Position numbers and translations under genes: made by a program. The notes under the pieces are model-generated. The model ran no database searches, was not told the origin of the DNA, and was given only the letters and a program-made list of their open reading frames with translations. From Haliscomenobacter sp. (GTDB taxonomy: Bacteria > Bacteroidota > Bacteroidia > Chitinophagales > Saprospiraceae): 64,000 bases of DNA. Within the stretch, counting starts at the first letter, position 1; each line of letters begins with the position of its first letter. Shown in pieces: positions 41,622 through 51,972 of the stretch. Where the stretch lies: NCBI GenBank assembly GCA_016707205.1, contig JADJHZ010000006.1, positions 248,001 through 312,000 of the forward strand, in the 5' to 3' direction.

Positions 41622-44600
41622 TTAAAGGTTGACAAGCACACTGAACAGGTAGGATTTGGTGCTCGGGTTGTTGAAATACTCCATGCCCCTGGCGACGTCC
41701 ACCCCCGCCAGGTTGGTATCCGGATCGGTTCCCTCGAAGTCGGTCCACAACACGAGGTTTCTGCCGGTCAGGGAGAATTCGACCGAACTCAATCCAATGC
41801 GTTGCTTGAGCCAAGGCGCACGCAAGGTGTAGGACAGCGATAACTCCCGCAACCGGGTCCAGGAGCCGTCTTCGATATAGAGCTCGTCGGTGGCGTTGCT
41901 GAAGAAGCCGCCGCCGGAATTGTACCACACTTCGGTGAGAGCTACCGGCCCGGCGCCAAAGTCGCCTACTTTGCCGCGGAAAGTGGTACCGATAGGGATG
42001 ATCTTCCCTGAATAATCTTTCAGGTTTCGGATGGCGGTTACCTCATTCCCGGAGTCCTTCCATCGGCCCAGGTCGTAAAGCACGGCTTTGGTGCCCGCAT
42101 AAATATCTGCACCCTGGTAGGTTTCGAAGAGGACCGACAAGCGGAAATTTTTGAAACTCCAACCCGAGGTTAGCGCCCCCTGCCAATCGGGGTTGGGATC
42201 GCCGATCACACCTTCCGTCAGGTCCTGGCGGGGAAATCCATTTTCGTCAAAAACGATGGAACCGTCTTCGTTGCGCTGGATTCTCGATCCCCACAATACG
42301 CCCAGCGGCTGACCTTCTACTGCCCGGGCGCTGACGGCGGCAAGTCCGCCCAGGTTGATGGAAGCGACTCCCTGCATATCCACCACCGTATTCTTTACGC
42401 TCGTGAAATTGGCCGAGAGGTCCCAGTCGAAGTTTTTCGATCGAACCAGTTGGTATCCCAGGTCCAGTTCTATTCCTTCATTCTGGATTTCCGCGCCATT
42501 CGAATACACGTCGGTGTACCCACGAGAGTTGGCCACCGGAAAATCCAGCAACACGTCCACCGTACGGTTGTTGAAATAGGTGCCGCTCAAGGAAAGACGG
42601 TCTTTCAAGAAACGCAAATCGGCGCCGGCTTCAAACTCTTTCTTGCGCTCCGGCCGGAGCGCGGAGTTGCCACGTGTGGAGCTGGGTACAAACCCGCCGT
42701 TGCCATATAGGCCGAGGCTCAGGTTTCCTCCGTATTGATCGCTGAAAGCAGGAGATACGTATACGTTCGAGGTATTGAAGCGGGCAGGCTGAACGCCTAC
42801 CTCGCCGTAGGAAAGGCGCAATTTGCCAAAAGAGAACGTCTCATTTTCCAGTCCGCCGAGTTTGGAAAACTGCCAGGCAAGGGAGGCCGAAGGGAACAGG
42901 AAGGTATTATCTGCGGCATCGCCAAACGTGGAAGCCGACTCTACCCGTACCGTTCCCGTTAAATAAAGCATGTCCCATCCGGAAAGGCCCATGGAGGAAT
43001 ACACCGCGGCGGTGCGCTCACGTCCCTGGGAACTGATGGTGGTCACGTTCTCCGGCAGGGCATTGTCTTTGTCCCGCACCCCACTGGCAACGTCGGCGAA
43101 CTGAATGAAATTGACTGTATTCACTCCGTTTACGGTAAGGGAGCGGCTATTGTAGTTAAAGCCCACGAGGAGGTTTCCGTTCAGGTTTTTGGCGAGTTTG
43201 CGGTTGGCTTTGGCGATGTAGTCCATGTTAAAGATCGTACTAGACGCCAGGGTTTGTTCGTAAAAGCCAGTTGAAAAAGCCCCGGAAGCCGATCCCGGAG
43301 TATAAAACTCGTTTTTCTGTTCGCTGTAGAAGTCAATGCCTACGCGGCCGATGAGATCTACCCAGGAAAGCGGGGAAGCCGTCAGTTCAAAGCTGGAGAT
43401 AAAGCGGTCGACACGAGCTTTGTTCTCTTGCTCATTGAGCGTCCAGGAAGGGTTGTTGTAGGTGGGGGTGTTGTCGGCTGCCAGGTACTCCAGATACGAC
43501 CGATGCCGGTTGGTAGCGGGAGAAGCCGTGGAATTGGCATAGTAGCTCCCGCGATAGCCGGTGTTATCAAAATCCGGCGGGGTACGCAAAAGCCCGAGGT
43601 GGAGGCCGGATGAAGTGGCGCCTTTCAGAATTCGGTTGGAGCCGGTGCGCGTATAGGTGGATTTGGTGTTTAATTTGATCTTGTCCGATAGCAAGTGGGA
43701 GGAGTTGAGACGGGCAGTGGTGCGCCGGTAGTCCGAATTGTTGCGGATGATGCCCTGCTGGTCGAGGTCGCTCAGACTGAAGAATACATTGCTACGGTCA
43801 TTTCCTCCCGTGAGGCTCAAGCTATTTTCCAAAAATTGCCCGTTGCTGAAAACCTGATCAAAATTGGAATCGTCGTAAATAGTCTGGGAGTTCTTCTTAA
43901 GAATAGGATAGTAAGTGGTCCCGTTCTGGTCCACGAAAAAAGCGCCGGAGGTATTGAACTCATCCGGGCCGCCGGAGCGGTTGGCGATCTTGTCGCCCCA
44001 GGAATCGCGGGCGCGCGGGTTGAATACGCCGTTATCTCCCTGGCCAAAAGCTGTTTGCATAGGGAAGCGCTCGTTGATGGCGTCCAGCGAATACGTAGAT
44101 CTAAAGGAAATAGACAACTTCTGGCCAAATTTGCCACTTTTGGTCGTGATCAGGATAACCCCGCCGAGGGCCTGAGTGCCATAAAGCGCTGCGGCGGAGG
44201 CGCCTTTGAGTACGGTGATGCTTTCGATATCGTTGGGGTTGATGTCGTTCAAGCGCGATTCCGGGTTTACGCCCGTGCTGCTGCTGTTGCCCCCGGACGT
44301 CGTTGCTGATCGGTATGCCGTCGAGCACGATCAGCGGCTGGTTGTCGCGGGTGATCGTAGAAAGCCCCCGGATCTGGATATAAGCTCCTGCGCCGGGGTC
44401 GCTGGAGTTGCGGGAAATCCGCACCCCTGAGGATTTGCCCGAAAGCGACCCCAAAAGGGTGGACTCACCGGATCCGGTGATCGCTTGCCCGCCTACATTG
44501 GAACTGGCATACCCCAGAACGTCCTTGTTTTCCTGCAAGCCCAGGGCAGTGACTACGATTTCGCCAAGCAAGCCGATTTCCTCTTCCATGACGATATCGA

Positions 44601-44874
44601 TGACCTGGTCTGTACCGACAGGCCGCACAACTGTTTTCAAGCCTACGTAACTAAAGACCAGAACGGCGGCATTGCCTGCCACTTCCATTTCGTAGGCCCC
44701 GTCAATCGACGTGACCGTCCCGTTGGTCGTCCCTTCTTCCAGTACGGTCACCCCGATCAGTGGGGCGCCCTGCGCGTCGTTGACCACGCCTTTAACCGTG
44801 CGCTGGCCAAAGGCTGTTCCCTGGAATAACAACGCCAGGAAGGCGATCGCAAATAAACATTTTGGTTTTTGCAT
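41622..44874 (-). CDS. SusC/RagA TonB-dependent receptor, split by a frameshift
   Basis: Signal peptide (MQKPKCLFAIAFLALLFQG), carboxypeptidase-like regulatory domain (VKGVVNDAQGAPLIGVTVLE), TonB-box/plug (GEIVVTALGLQENKDVLGYA; SGVRISRNSSDPGAGAYIQI), SusC plug signature NDIESITVLKGASAAALYGT, then the 22-strand barrel ending SYLFSVLVNL. The frame breaks at a run of five C (44290-44294, plus strand): removing one base joins GIPISNDVRG to NSSSTGVNPESRLND, giving 1,083 residues. It is almost certainly functional if the extra base is an error. It imports the ligand presented by the adjacent SusD-type protein. Confidence 0.9.
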
Positions 44875-44903
44875 GGTGTTGCTGATTTTTCTAATGACAA
44901 TAC

Positions 44904-46373
44904 CTATTTAATCCAACTGGAGGGAAATGCTCCCGGTACGAACCCCCATAAGAGAGGCAGTGCCCAGTATATAGCCAAGGTGAGTAGAACAATAGACATG
45001 ATATTCATCCAGATTCCCGCCCGCACCATGTCCGGAATGCGCAAATACCCGGAGCCGAACACCACTGCATTGGGCGGAGTGGCCACGGGCAGCATAAAAG
45101 CGCAGGAGGCCGCAATCGTTGCTCCAACCATAAGGCTCAAAGGATGTACCCCTATAGCCAGAGCCAGAGGCGCCAGCACGGGAAGAATCATGGCGGTAGT
45201 AGCGAGATTCGAGGTGATCTCCGTAAGGAAATTGACGGCAGCGATAATGACCAGGAGGACCAGGATCAAAGCCACGCCGTCCAGCAACGTTAGCTGAGCG
45301 CCAATCCACCCGGCTAACCCGCTCGTTTTAAACCCCTCCGCAATAGCCAAACCGCCGCCAAAAAGCAGCAGAATACCCCAGGGAAGCTTGACGGCTTCCT
45401 GCCAGGTGAGAAAAGCCCCCTTTTTTTCTTTCGAGGTGGGAAGAACAAACAGGAGGACCGCTGCAACCACCGCAATCATCGTGTCATCCAGTTCGGGAAT
45501 AAACCGGTTCAATACATAAGAGCGACTGATCCAGGCCAGGGCCGTCATAACAAAAACGGCGAGAACGGTTTTCTCCTCAAAAGAAATCCGGCCCAAGGCC
45601 TTTAATTGCTTCTCGATCTCCTCTTTACCGCCTGGAAAAGACTTTTGGGTGAAGCGGAAAGCGAACGTGGTCAGGTATTTCCAACAGATAAATAACAAAG
45701 CGACGGAAACAGGAAGCCCAAAAATGATCCAATCGTAGAAGGTAATCTCCATCTGATAGAGGTCTTTGACCACACTGGCAAAGACCAGGTTGGGAGGGCT
45801 GCCCACCAACGTCGCCATGCCGCCGATGGATGCGCTGTACGCAATCGCCAACATGAGGGCTTTCCCAAAAATCAGGTTCTCATCCTCCCGGGTATTAGGG
45901 TTGTCTTGCAACTGAGCTACAATCGCCATCCCGATCGGATACATCAGCACCGCCGTAGCGGTATTGGAGATCCACATCGACAAGAAACCCGTAGCCACCA
46001 TAAACCCAAGAATGATGCTTTTGACGTTGGAACCGATCAGATGGATAATCGTCAACGCCATGCGACGGTGAAGATTCCACTTCTCAATAGCAATAGCCAG
46101 CATGAACCCGCCTATGTACAAGAAAATATATTGGTGCCCGAAACACGCCGTCGTTTCTTTTATCGGAAGACCGCCCGTAAGTGGAAATAATAAAATCGGA
46201 AGCAACGCCGTCACCGCAATAGGAACCACTTCCAATATCCACCACGCCGCAATCCAAAGCGTAGAACCCAAAATGGCATTCGCTTCTTCAGAAAGCCCTT
46301 CCGGCCTGAAGAATAACCGGGTTGCCAGAAATAATGCAGGCCCCAGAATCAGCCCTATCCGCTTTGTGTTCAT
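44904..46373 (-). CDS. DASS-family Na+/di- or tricarboxylate symporter
   Basis: A 489-residue multi-pass protein of the divalent anion:Na+ symporter (SLC13-like) family. Both Ser-Asn-Thr-type motifs are seen: MWISNTATAVLMYPI near residue 140 and EITSNLATTAMILPVLAPLA near 395, each next to a re-entrant hairpin. Family substrates are succinate, malate, fumarate, citrate or sulfate. The gene lies first in the minus-strand block, 29 bases upstream of the SusC gene, an unusual partner for a Sus pair. Orthologue-level substrate cannot be stated. Confidence 0.9.
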   Translation of the reverse strand: MNTKRIGLILGPALFLATRLFFRPEGLSEEANAILGSTLWIAAWWILEVVPIAVTALLPILLFPLTGGLPIKETTACFGHQYIFLYIGGFMLAIAIEKWNLHRRMALTIIHLIGSNVKSIILGFMVATGFLSMWISNTATAVLMYPIGMAIVAQLQDNPNTREDENLIFGKALMLAIAYSASIGGMATLVGSPPNLVFASVVKDLYQMEITFYDWIIFGLPVSVALLFICWKYLTTFAFRFTQKSFPGGKEEIEKQLKALGRISFEEKTVLAVFVMTALAWISRSYVLNRFIPELDDTMIAVVAAVLLFVLPTSKEKKGAFLTWQEAVKLPWGILLLFGGGLAIAEGFKTSGLAGWIGAQLTLLDGVALILVLLVIIAAVNFLTEITSNLATTAMILPVLAPLALAIGVHPLSLMVGATIAASCAFMLPVATPPNAVVFGSGYLRIPDMVRAGIWMNIMSIVLLTLAIYWALPLLWGFVPGAFPSSWIK

Positions 46374-46578
46374 CTTTGGTTGATTACTTCCTCCCGTATT
46401 TGGCAGGATTTTTCTTATTTTTAGTGAACTTTAAATTTAGCCCTTCGCAAATTCGGGGGGTTATTATTTCGCTAATCTATTGCGTAATATTCATATTAAA
46501 TAAAATTAAAGTCTGCAATAAATATTTTTTACAAAATTTCATACCGTTTTACACTTTTTTACATATTCAGATACATTC
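46374..46578. promoter_or_regulatory. AT-rich divergent promoter region
   Basis: 205 bases separate the outward-facing DASS symporter and the transmembrane Cro/C1-like protein gene. The segment is strongly AT-rich, as expected for a shared regulatory region. No exact TAnnTTTG box or clear palindrome was found. Confidence 0.45.
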
Positions 46579-47775
46579 ATGAAGGACTTACGCCAGGAGT
46601 TTCTGGATCAGTTGGAACATAAATACGGCAAATGGGATAAAACCACATCCAATTTTGGGTCAACGCCTTTCGGATTGATTGCTAACGATTTATCAATCAG
46701 CGCCAGCCAATTCACCAAGTTGCTTTCCGGAACGGCAACGGAAGGCATGTACACCCGGTCGATCGAAAATGTCCACCGGCTAATCCGGTTGGAAAGCGCA
46801 CTAAAAGAAATTGAAGCAACCCGGGCGGCAAGGGAAGAAAACGCTGCGCTCCTCAAAAAGCAGGAACGGAGGCTGAGCCACTCCGGAAGAAGGTCGGTTT
46901 TGTTTATGCTGCTGGCCCTGACCGTGGGAAGTTCCGGCATGTTTCTTATTCAAAAAGGGGTCCGGAAAAATCTTGTAAACGATATCCAAACCAATCTGAA
47001 CCCCCTGACGGCGTTTTTCGACCGGGAGTTTAATGCAGACTTTCAATCTCCCTATCTCAAAGAATCGGATGTACAGGAGTACTGCCCTTGCAGCGCCTTC
47101 GAGGGAGTTTGGTCGCTGGAAGAAGAATACAAATTGCCGCTGCCGGGAAACAAAAAACCCGGGATTTATTACCTGGCCAAAAGCGCCGATGTGCGCATGA
47201 AATGTTCCAAAAGCGACACGCTCCCTGCAGGCAAAGGGAATGTTCTATTGGTTTTTGAATACCTGATCAACGAAATCTGGGTGGACAAACGCAAAATCCC
47301 TTTGTTTCCAACTTACTTTGACAAAGAGACCAAACAATTTACCCAAGCGTTTAACGACCTCGTTTTCGAAAACGACCCCAATTTTCAGAAGGTAGCAACC
47401 ATCCATTCGTTCTTCATTAGCAAAATTGAATTGTATAAAGACTCGATTGTCCGCAAAGGCGAGCCTTGCGGACGCTATGCCACCGGTGTAAACGAGGCCC
47501 TGGTCTCGGAATACGCTATCGATTTGAAGCATATCCTCGAGAATGTCCTCGGGGACCTGACCCAAACCAGTTGCCATTCGATCGCCAATTACTTTTGCGA
47601 TCCCAACCTGCTGCAGGAAGGAAAAAGCGTGCTGTCCTTTGATTGTCTGTATACGATTAAATCGGAAAACCTCGGTATCGGCGGCGGCTACCCTTACCGG
47701 AAAGGGTACCGGCTCCAAAAACAGAATTACTCCGACAATCTGACCTGTAATTGCGATTCGTATCCCGGCGACTAA
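46579..47775 (+). CDS. putative transmembrane sensor-regulator with Cro/C1-like N-terminus
   Basis: 398 residues. Residues 28-70 resemble a Cro/C1 helix-turn-helix (GLIANDLSISASQFTKLLSG then SIENVHRLIRLE), residues 65-100 form a charged coiled coil, residues 106-125 a single TM segment, and the remaining 270 residues an extracytoplasmic domain with many cysteines (for example EYCPCSAF, a CxC near the C-terminus in TCNCDSY). No catalytic domain is recognised. The arrangement is that of a one-component membrane regulator. Its divergent position next to the DASS-SusC-SusD genes suggests it controls them; both DNA-binding and target are inference. Confidence 0.7.
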   Translation: MKDLRQEFLDQLEHKYGKWDKTTSNFGSTPFGLIANDLSISASQFTKLLSGTATEGMYTRSIENVHRLIRLESALKEIEATRAAREENAALLKKQERRLSHSGRRSVLFMLLALTVGSSGMFLIQKGVRKNLVNDIQTNLNPLTAFFDREFNADFQSPYLKESDVQEYCPCSAFEGVWSLEEEYKLPLPGNKKPGIYYLAKSADVRMKCSKSDTLPAGKGNVLLVFEYLINEIWVDKRKIPLFPTYFDKETKQFTQAFNDLVFENDPNFQKVATIHSFFISKIELYKDSIVRKGEPCGRYATGVNEALVSEYAIDLKHILENVLGDLTQTSCHSIANYFCDPNLLQEGKSVLSFDCLYTIKSENLGIGGGYPYRKGYRLQKQNYSDNLTCNCDSYPGD

Positions 47776-47811
47776 TCCGGTAATTTTCAAACCTGCCTAA
47801 AACCTAACCAG

Positions 47812-48861
47812 ATGAAAACCTTCTTCCGCGTCCTGTTGGCGCTCGTCCTCCTTGTACTCATCCTCGCCCTGCGCACCCTCTACCTCGCCGGCTCGTTTAA
47901 ATCCCTCAAGCCGCACAAACCTGCCGAAGAAATCAGCATTTCCGGCATGATGGGCGTGGAAGACATTACCATCGATCCGGCTACCGGGATGGCGCTGGCG
48001 TCTTCGAACGACCGCCGGAGGGTCCGTGCAAACGAGCCGTCCACAGGCGCTATTTTTCAGTTTGATGCCGCCTCCCCCACCCCAGCGTTCATCGATCTGA
48101 CCGCGGGATTGAACCTGCCGGAATTTCATCCCCACGGCATTTCGCTGTTCACCGATCCCTCGGATGGGAGTAAATGGGTTTTCGCGGTCAACCACCGCAA
48201 AGGCGCCTCCTGCATAGAAATCTTCCAGTATACCGACACCATGCTTGTTCATTCTGCTACGATCCAAAGCCCCGAATTCATAAGCCCGAACGACGTGGTG
48301 GGCGTTGGAAAACGCACGTTCTATTTCACCAACGACCACGACCGGCATCCCGACGGGGGCGTTTCCAGCCTCAAAGATTTTTTGGTCATCGGCACGGGGC
48401 AGGTGGGCTATTTTGATGGAGAAAAAGCAACCCTTCTGGATAAAGGGATCCGCTACGCCAACGGGATCACCGCGAGTCCGGACGCAAAGTTCCTTTATAT
48501 GGCGGCCTGTACCGACGGCGCCATTTATGTATACCAGAGGGAACCGTTCCAAAAAATCCGGGAAATCGAATGCGGCACGGGCGTCGACAACCTGGAATGG
48601 GACGCCGAAGGCAATCTCTGGGCAGGCGCGCATCCCAAAATGCTGGCTTTTCTCGGGCACGCTCAGAAAGCGGAAAAGCGCTCGCCTTCCCAGGTGCTGA
48701 AAATCAACCTCCAGAACCCAAAAAACCCCATAGTAGACGAAATTTACCTGAATACGGGCAACCCGCTATCCGGGTCGTCGGTCGCCGCCGTGTACCACAA
48801 CCGGCTGTTTATCGGCAGCGTGTTTGAAGACGGAATAGTAATACTCGAAATCGGGAAATGA
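47812..48861 (+). CDS. paraoxonase/SMP-30-like lactonase or arylesterase, membrane-anchored
   Basis: A 349-residue beta-propeller with an uncleaved-looking N-terminal hydrophobic segment (residues 5-25). Calcium-ligand motifs of the paraoxonase family are recognisable in order: MGVEDITIDP, FHPHGIS, SPNDVVGVG, TNDH, YANGITASPD and GVDNLEWDAEGNLW. PON-type enzymes hydrolyse lactones and aryl esters. The stop overlaps the start of the TonB receptor gene (ATGA), so translation is coupled. Confidence 0.85.
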   Translation: MKTFFRVLLALVLLVLILALRTLYLAGSFKSLKPHKPAEEISISGMMGVEDITIDPATGMALASSNDRRRVRANEPSTGAIFQFDAASPTPAFIDLTAGLNLPEFHPHGISLFTDPSDGSKWVFAVNHRKGASCIEIFQYTDTMLVHSATIQSPEFISPNDVVGVGKRTFYFTNDHDRHPDGGVSSLKDFLVIGTGQVGYFDGEKATLLDKGIRYANGITASPDAKFLYMAACTDGAIYVYQREPFQKIREIECGTGVDNLEWDAEGNLWAGAHPKMLAFLGHAQKAEKRSPSQVLKINLQNPKNPIVDEIYLNTGNPLSGSSVAAVYHNRLFIGSVFEDGIVILEIGK

Positions 48862-50971
48862 TGGCATCAGGGGAAAGCCCATGGTACAAAGACAGAAGGA
48901 AGCCCCTGCTCCTCAACGCAGCGTGGGGGGTGTCTTTTCTCTGTTCCACGGTTGCTGTTTCCGCTCAGATTCCTGCCACCGACCCCCTGCTTCGCGACAC
49001 CCTGGCGCCGGTGACCGTCACCGCTGCCCGGCTTCCGGCGCCGGTGCTCCGGCTGCCTTATGCGGTAGGGATGCTGAACCAAACCCAGATCCAAAGAGGG
49101 CAGGCGCAACTTTCGCTCCACGAATCGCTGATCAGCCTGCCCGGTTTGCATGCGCAAAACCCTGCGAATTTTGCCCAGGACCTGCGCTTGTCGGTGCGTG
49201 GCTTCGGCGCCCGGTCCGCTTTCGGCATCCGGGGTTGCGCTTGCTGGTCGACGGGCTTCCGGAATCTACGCCCGACGGACAAGCAGACGTCGACAACATA
49301 GACGCAGGCGCCCTTCGGTCGATCGAACTGCTTCGCGGAACCTCGGCAGGGCTTTATGGAAACGCCTCGGGCGGAGTATTGAATATCCAAACGGAAGAAC
49401 CTTCGCTTTCTCCCTTTGCGGAAATACGATCTGCCTTCGGAAGTTTTGGATTCCAGCGCATTCAGTCCAAAGGGAGCATGACCATAGGAAAAATGGGGTT
49501 ATCCGCCAGCCTTTCTCACCACCGAATCCAGGGATACCGACCCCAAAGCGCCATGCGACAAACCATCCTCAACCTCAAAAGCCGTTTCCAGTTTAACGCC
49601 TCCACCCGGCTATCCCTGCTGGTCAACGCCGGCTCAAGCCCTTTGGCACAAGATGCCGGGGGGCTGACGGCCGAGCAGGTAAGCACTAACCGTCGGCAAG
49701 TCCGTGAAGCCAATGTCCAATTTGACGCAGGAGAAAAGGTTGCCCAAGGGCGGATAGGGTTTGTTTTGGAGAAAAACTGGTCCGAAAAACGCCAACTTAC
49801 CGCAAAGGCTTACCTTACGGCCAGGGATTTTGCCAACCGCCTGGCATTCCAGAACAGCGCCTGGGTAGCGTTCGGCCGCTTATTTGGAGGCGGCGCCGTT
49901 CAGTACGCTTTCCAGGGGCGTCAATATCGCTCCCAAATGGGTCTGGAAACCAATCACCAGCGCGATCACCGGTACCGGTTCGACAACCTGGAGGGCGAAA
50001 AAGGGCCCTTGCGGCTGGAACAAAACGAGCGCTTTCACAGCACTGGCTTGTTCTGGGTGCAGGAATGGACCCCACTCAAGAAATGGGCATTTACCACAGC
50101 AGCCCGGCTCGACCGGCTGGATCTGCAAGTACATGATCTGTTCTTGTCCGATGGGGACCAGAGCGGACGGAAAACCTTTCGCCGGTTCAGCCCTATGGCC
50201 GGTATCGTTTTTCTTCCTTCGCCCGCTTTTTCGGTTTACGCAAACCTGGCTTCTCACTTTGAGGCCCCTACGCTGACCGAACTCTCCGCCAACCCCTCCA
50301 ACCTGGGTGGATTCAACCCCGATGTAAAACCTCAAACATCCCTTCATGGAGAAATGGGACTTAAAACAGCCATGGACAAACCTGCCGCGCTGGAACTGGC
50401 CCTTTTTTACATTGCCCTCCGCAACGAACTGGCTCCTTACCAATTGCCACCTTACCCCGGACGGGTTTTCTACCGCAACGCCGGCAAATCCCGGCGCCTG
50501 GGACTCGAGGCATTCTTCCGGTGGACACCGGCTAAAGGCATTTTGCTTTCTACCGGATATACGTATTCCGATTTTAAATACCGGGATTACGAGGCGAATG
50601 GGATGGCATTCGACGGCCTCTTCGCCCCGGGGATTCCCGCGCATCAATTGACTACTTCGCTCCAATGGACGACGGCATCCGGGTTCTTTTGCTCCCTCCA
50701 GTTGCGGGCGCTAAGCCGCCAATTCACCGACGATGCCAATACGACGCTGGAACCGGATTATGCATTGGTTAATGCCAGAACCGGGTATACGTTCTCAGGA
50801 AAATCCATGGAAATGGAACCGTTTGCAGGCGTAAACAACTTGTTCGCGGCTGCCTATAGCGGAAATATCCTCTTAAATGCCGCAGGTTCCCGCTATTTTG
50901 AGCCGGATGCCGACCTCCCGTTTATTTTCGCCGGGATAAGGCTCCGTGCCGCTTCGAAACGCATGGAATAA
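48858..50971 (+). CDS. TonB-dependent outer-membrane receptor, split by a frameshift
   Basis: Signal region, then LAPVTVTAARLPAPVLRLPYAV (TonB box and plug start), LRLSVRGFGARSAFGIRG and, in another frame, LRLLVDGLPESTPDGQADVD and GNASGGVLNIQTEEP, followed by the barrel ending FIFAGIRLRAA. One base is missing in the GGGGTT run near 49231-49236; restoring it gives 704 residues. It is a siderophore/small-ligand type receptor (no carboxypeptidase-like N-domain), not SusC. It is translationally coupled to the PON-like gene upstream, suggesting that the receptor imports a lactone- or ester-bearing ligand (inference). Confidence 0.87.
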
Positions 50972-51000
50972 TTAATTTAGCCGAATAATATCTCAATGCC

Positions 51001-51390
51001 ATGGAAAAAGACCTCCAAACCATCGCACAGTATATCGACGGCTTTCCGCAGGAAATCCAATCCCTGCTGGAAGAGCTCCGGTCGGTTATCAAAGAAGAGG
51101 CCCCAGAGGCGGAAGAAACCATTAGCTACCAGTTACCTACCTTCAAATTGCATGGCAACCTGATCCATTTTGGCGCCTTCAAGAACCATATCGGCCTCTA
51201 CCCCACCCCTTCGGGCATGGAGCAGTTCAAGGATGCGCTCTCGGCCTACGAAACCGCTAAAGGCTCGGTCAAGTTCCCTTTAAACCAACCCCTGCCCTGG
51301 AACTTGATCCGGGAAATCGTGCGGTTCCGGTTGAAAGAAAATCGGGAAAAAGCCCAGTCCAACTCCCGTAAACCAAAGAAAAGAGATTGA
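51001..51390 (+). CDS. DUF1801 / YdhG-like protein
   Basis: 129 residues, cytoplasmic. The family pattern is clear: TIAQYIDGFPQEIQSLLEEL, APEAEETISYQLPTFKLHG, HIGLYPTP and a basic C-terminal helix. DUF1801 proteins include a proposed iron chaperone in Bacillus; function is otherwise unknown. A GNAT acetyltransferase gene follows after 30 bases. Confidence 0.87.
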   Translation: MEKDLQTIAQYIDGFPQEIQSLLEELRSVIKEEAPEAEETISYQLPTFKLHGNLIHFGAFKNHIGLYPTPSGMEQFKDALSAYETAKGSVKFPLNQPLPWNLIREIVRFRLKENREKAQSNSRKPKKRD

Positions 51391-51420
51391 CCCTGTTTCC
51401 TATTCCTGACCCGCGCGCCA

Positions 51421-51954
51421 ATGCCCGAGTACCTTTCTTTTGAAACCGACCGGCTTTTTCTCCGCCCCACGACGGAAAAAGATGCCGTTTTCCTGCTGGA
51501 ATTGCTGAACTCCCCCACCTGGTTGGAGTATATCGGCGACCGGAAGGTGTACACCCTGGAAGACGCCCGGGGGTATATCCAGTCGCGGATTACGCCCCAA
51601 CTGGAGCGGCTGGGATATGCCAACTACACCCTGGTGCGCAAAGCGGATGGGATGAAAATCGGGCTCTGCGGGCTCTACGACCGGGAAGGACTGGATGGCG
51701 TGGATTTGGGATTTGCCCTGTTGCCCGCCTTCGAAAAACAGGGATATGCGTTCGAGGCCGCCAGGAAATTGTTGGAAGCAGGAACCCTGTTTTTTCATAT
51801 TCCGGAAATCCTGGCCATAACGACCCAGCTAAACCATAACTCGCAAAAACTGTTGAAAAAATTAGGCTTCCGTTTCGTGAAAACGATCCGTATGGCCAAC
51901 GACCCGGAAGAACTCCTGTTATTTGCGTGGAACAAATACGTTTTTTCCTCTTAA
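51421..51954 (+). CDS. GNAT acetyltransferase, RimJ/RimL type
   Basis: 177 residues. The N-terminus ETDRLFLRPTTEKDAVFLLE is the usual opening of RimJ/RimL-like N-acetyltransferases; motif A region is DLGFALLPAFEKQGYAFEAA, and ITTQLNHNSQKLLKKLGFRF corresponds to motif B. The likely target is a protein N-terminus or a small amine; not determinable. Confidence 0.87.
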   Translation: MPEYLSFETDRLFLRPTTEKDAVFLLELLNSPTWLEYIGDRKVYTLEDARGYIQSRITPQLERLGYANYTLVRKADGMKIGLCGLYDREGLDGVDLGFALLPAFEKQGYAFEAARKLLEAGTLFFHIPEILAITTQLNHNSQKLLKKLGFRFVKTIRMANDPEELLLFAWNKYVFSS

Positions 51955-51972
51955 TACTTAAAATCTGCATAC

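Noticed and set aside
44281..44310. Programmed ribosomal frameshifting in the SusC gene
   Set aside because: There is no slippery heptamer or downstream pseudoknot pattern, the site is in the plug signature, and similar single-base breaks occur in four unrelated genes, so sequence error is simpler.
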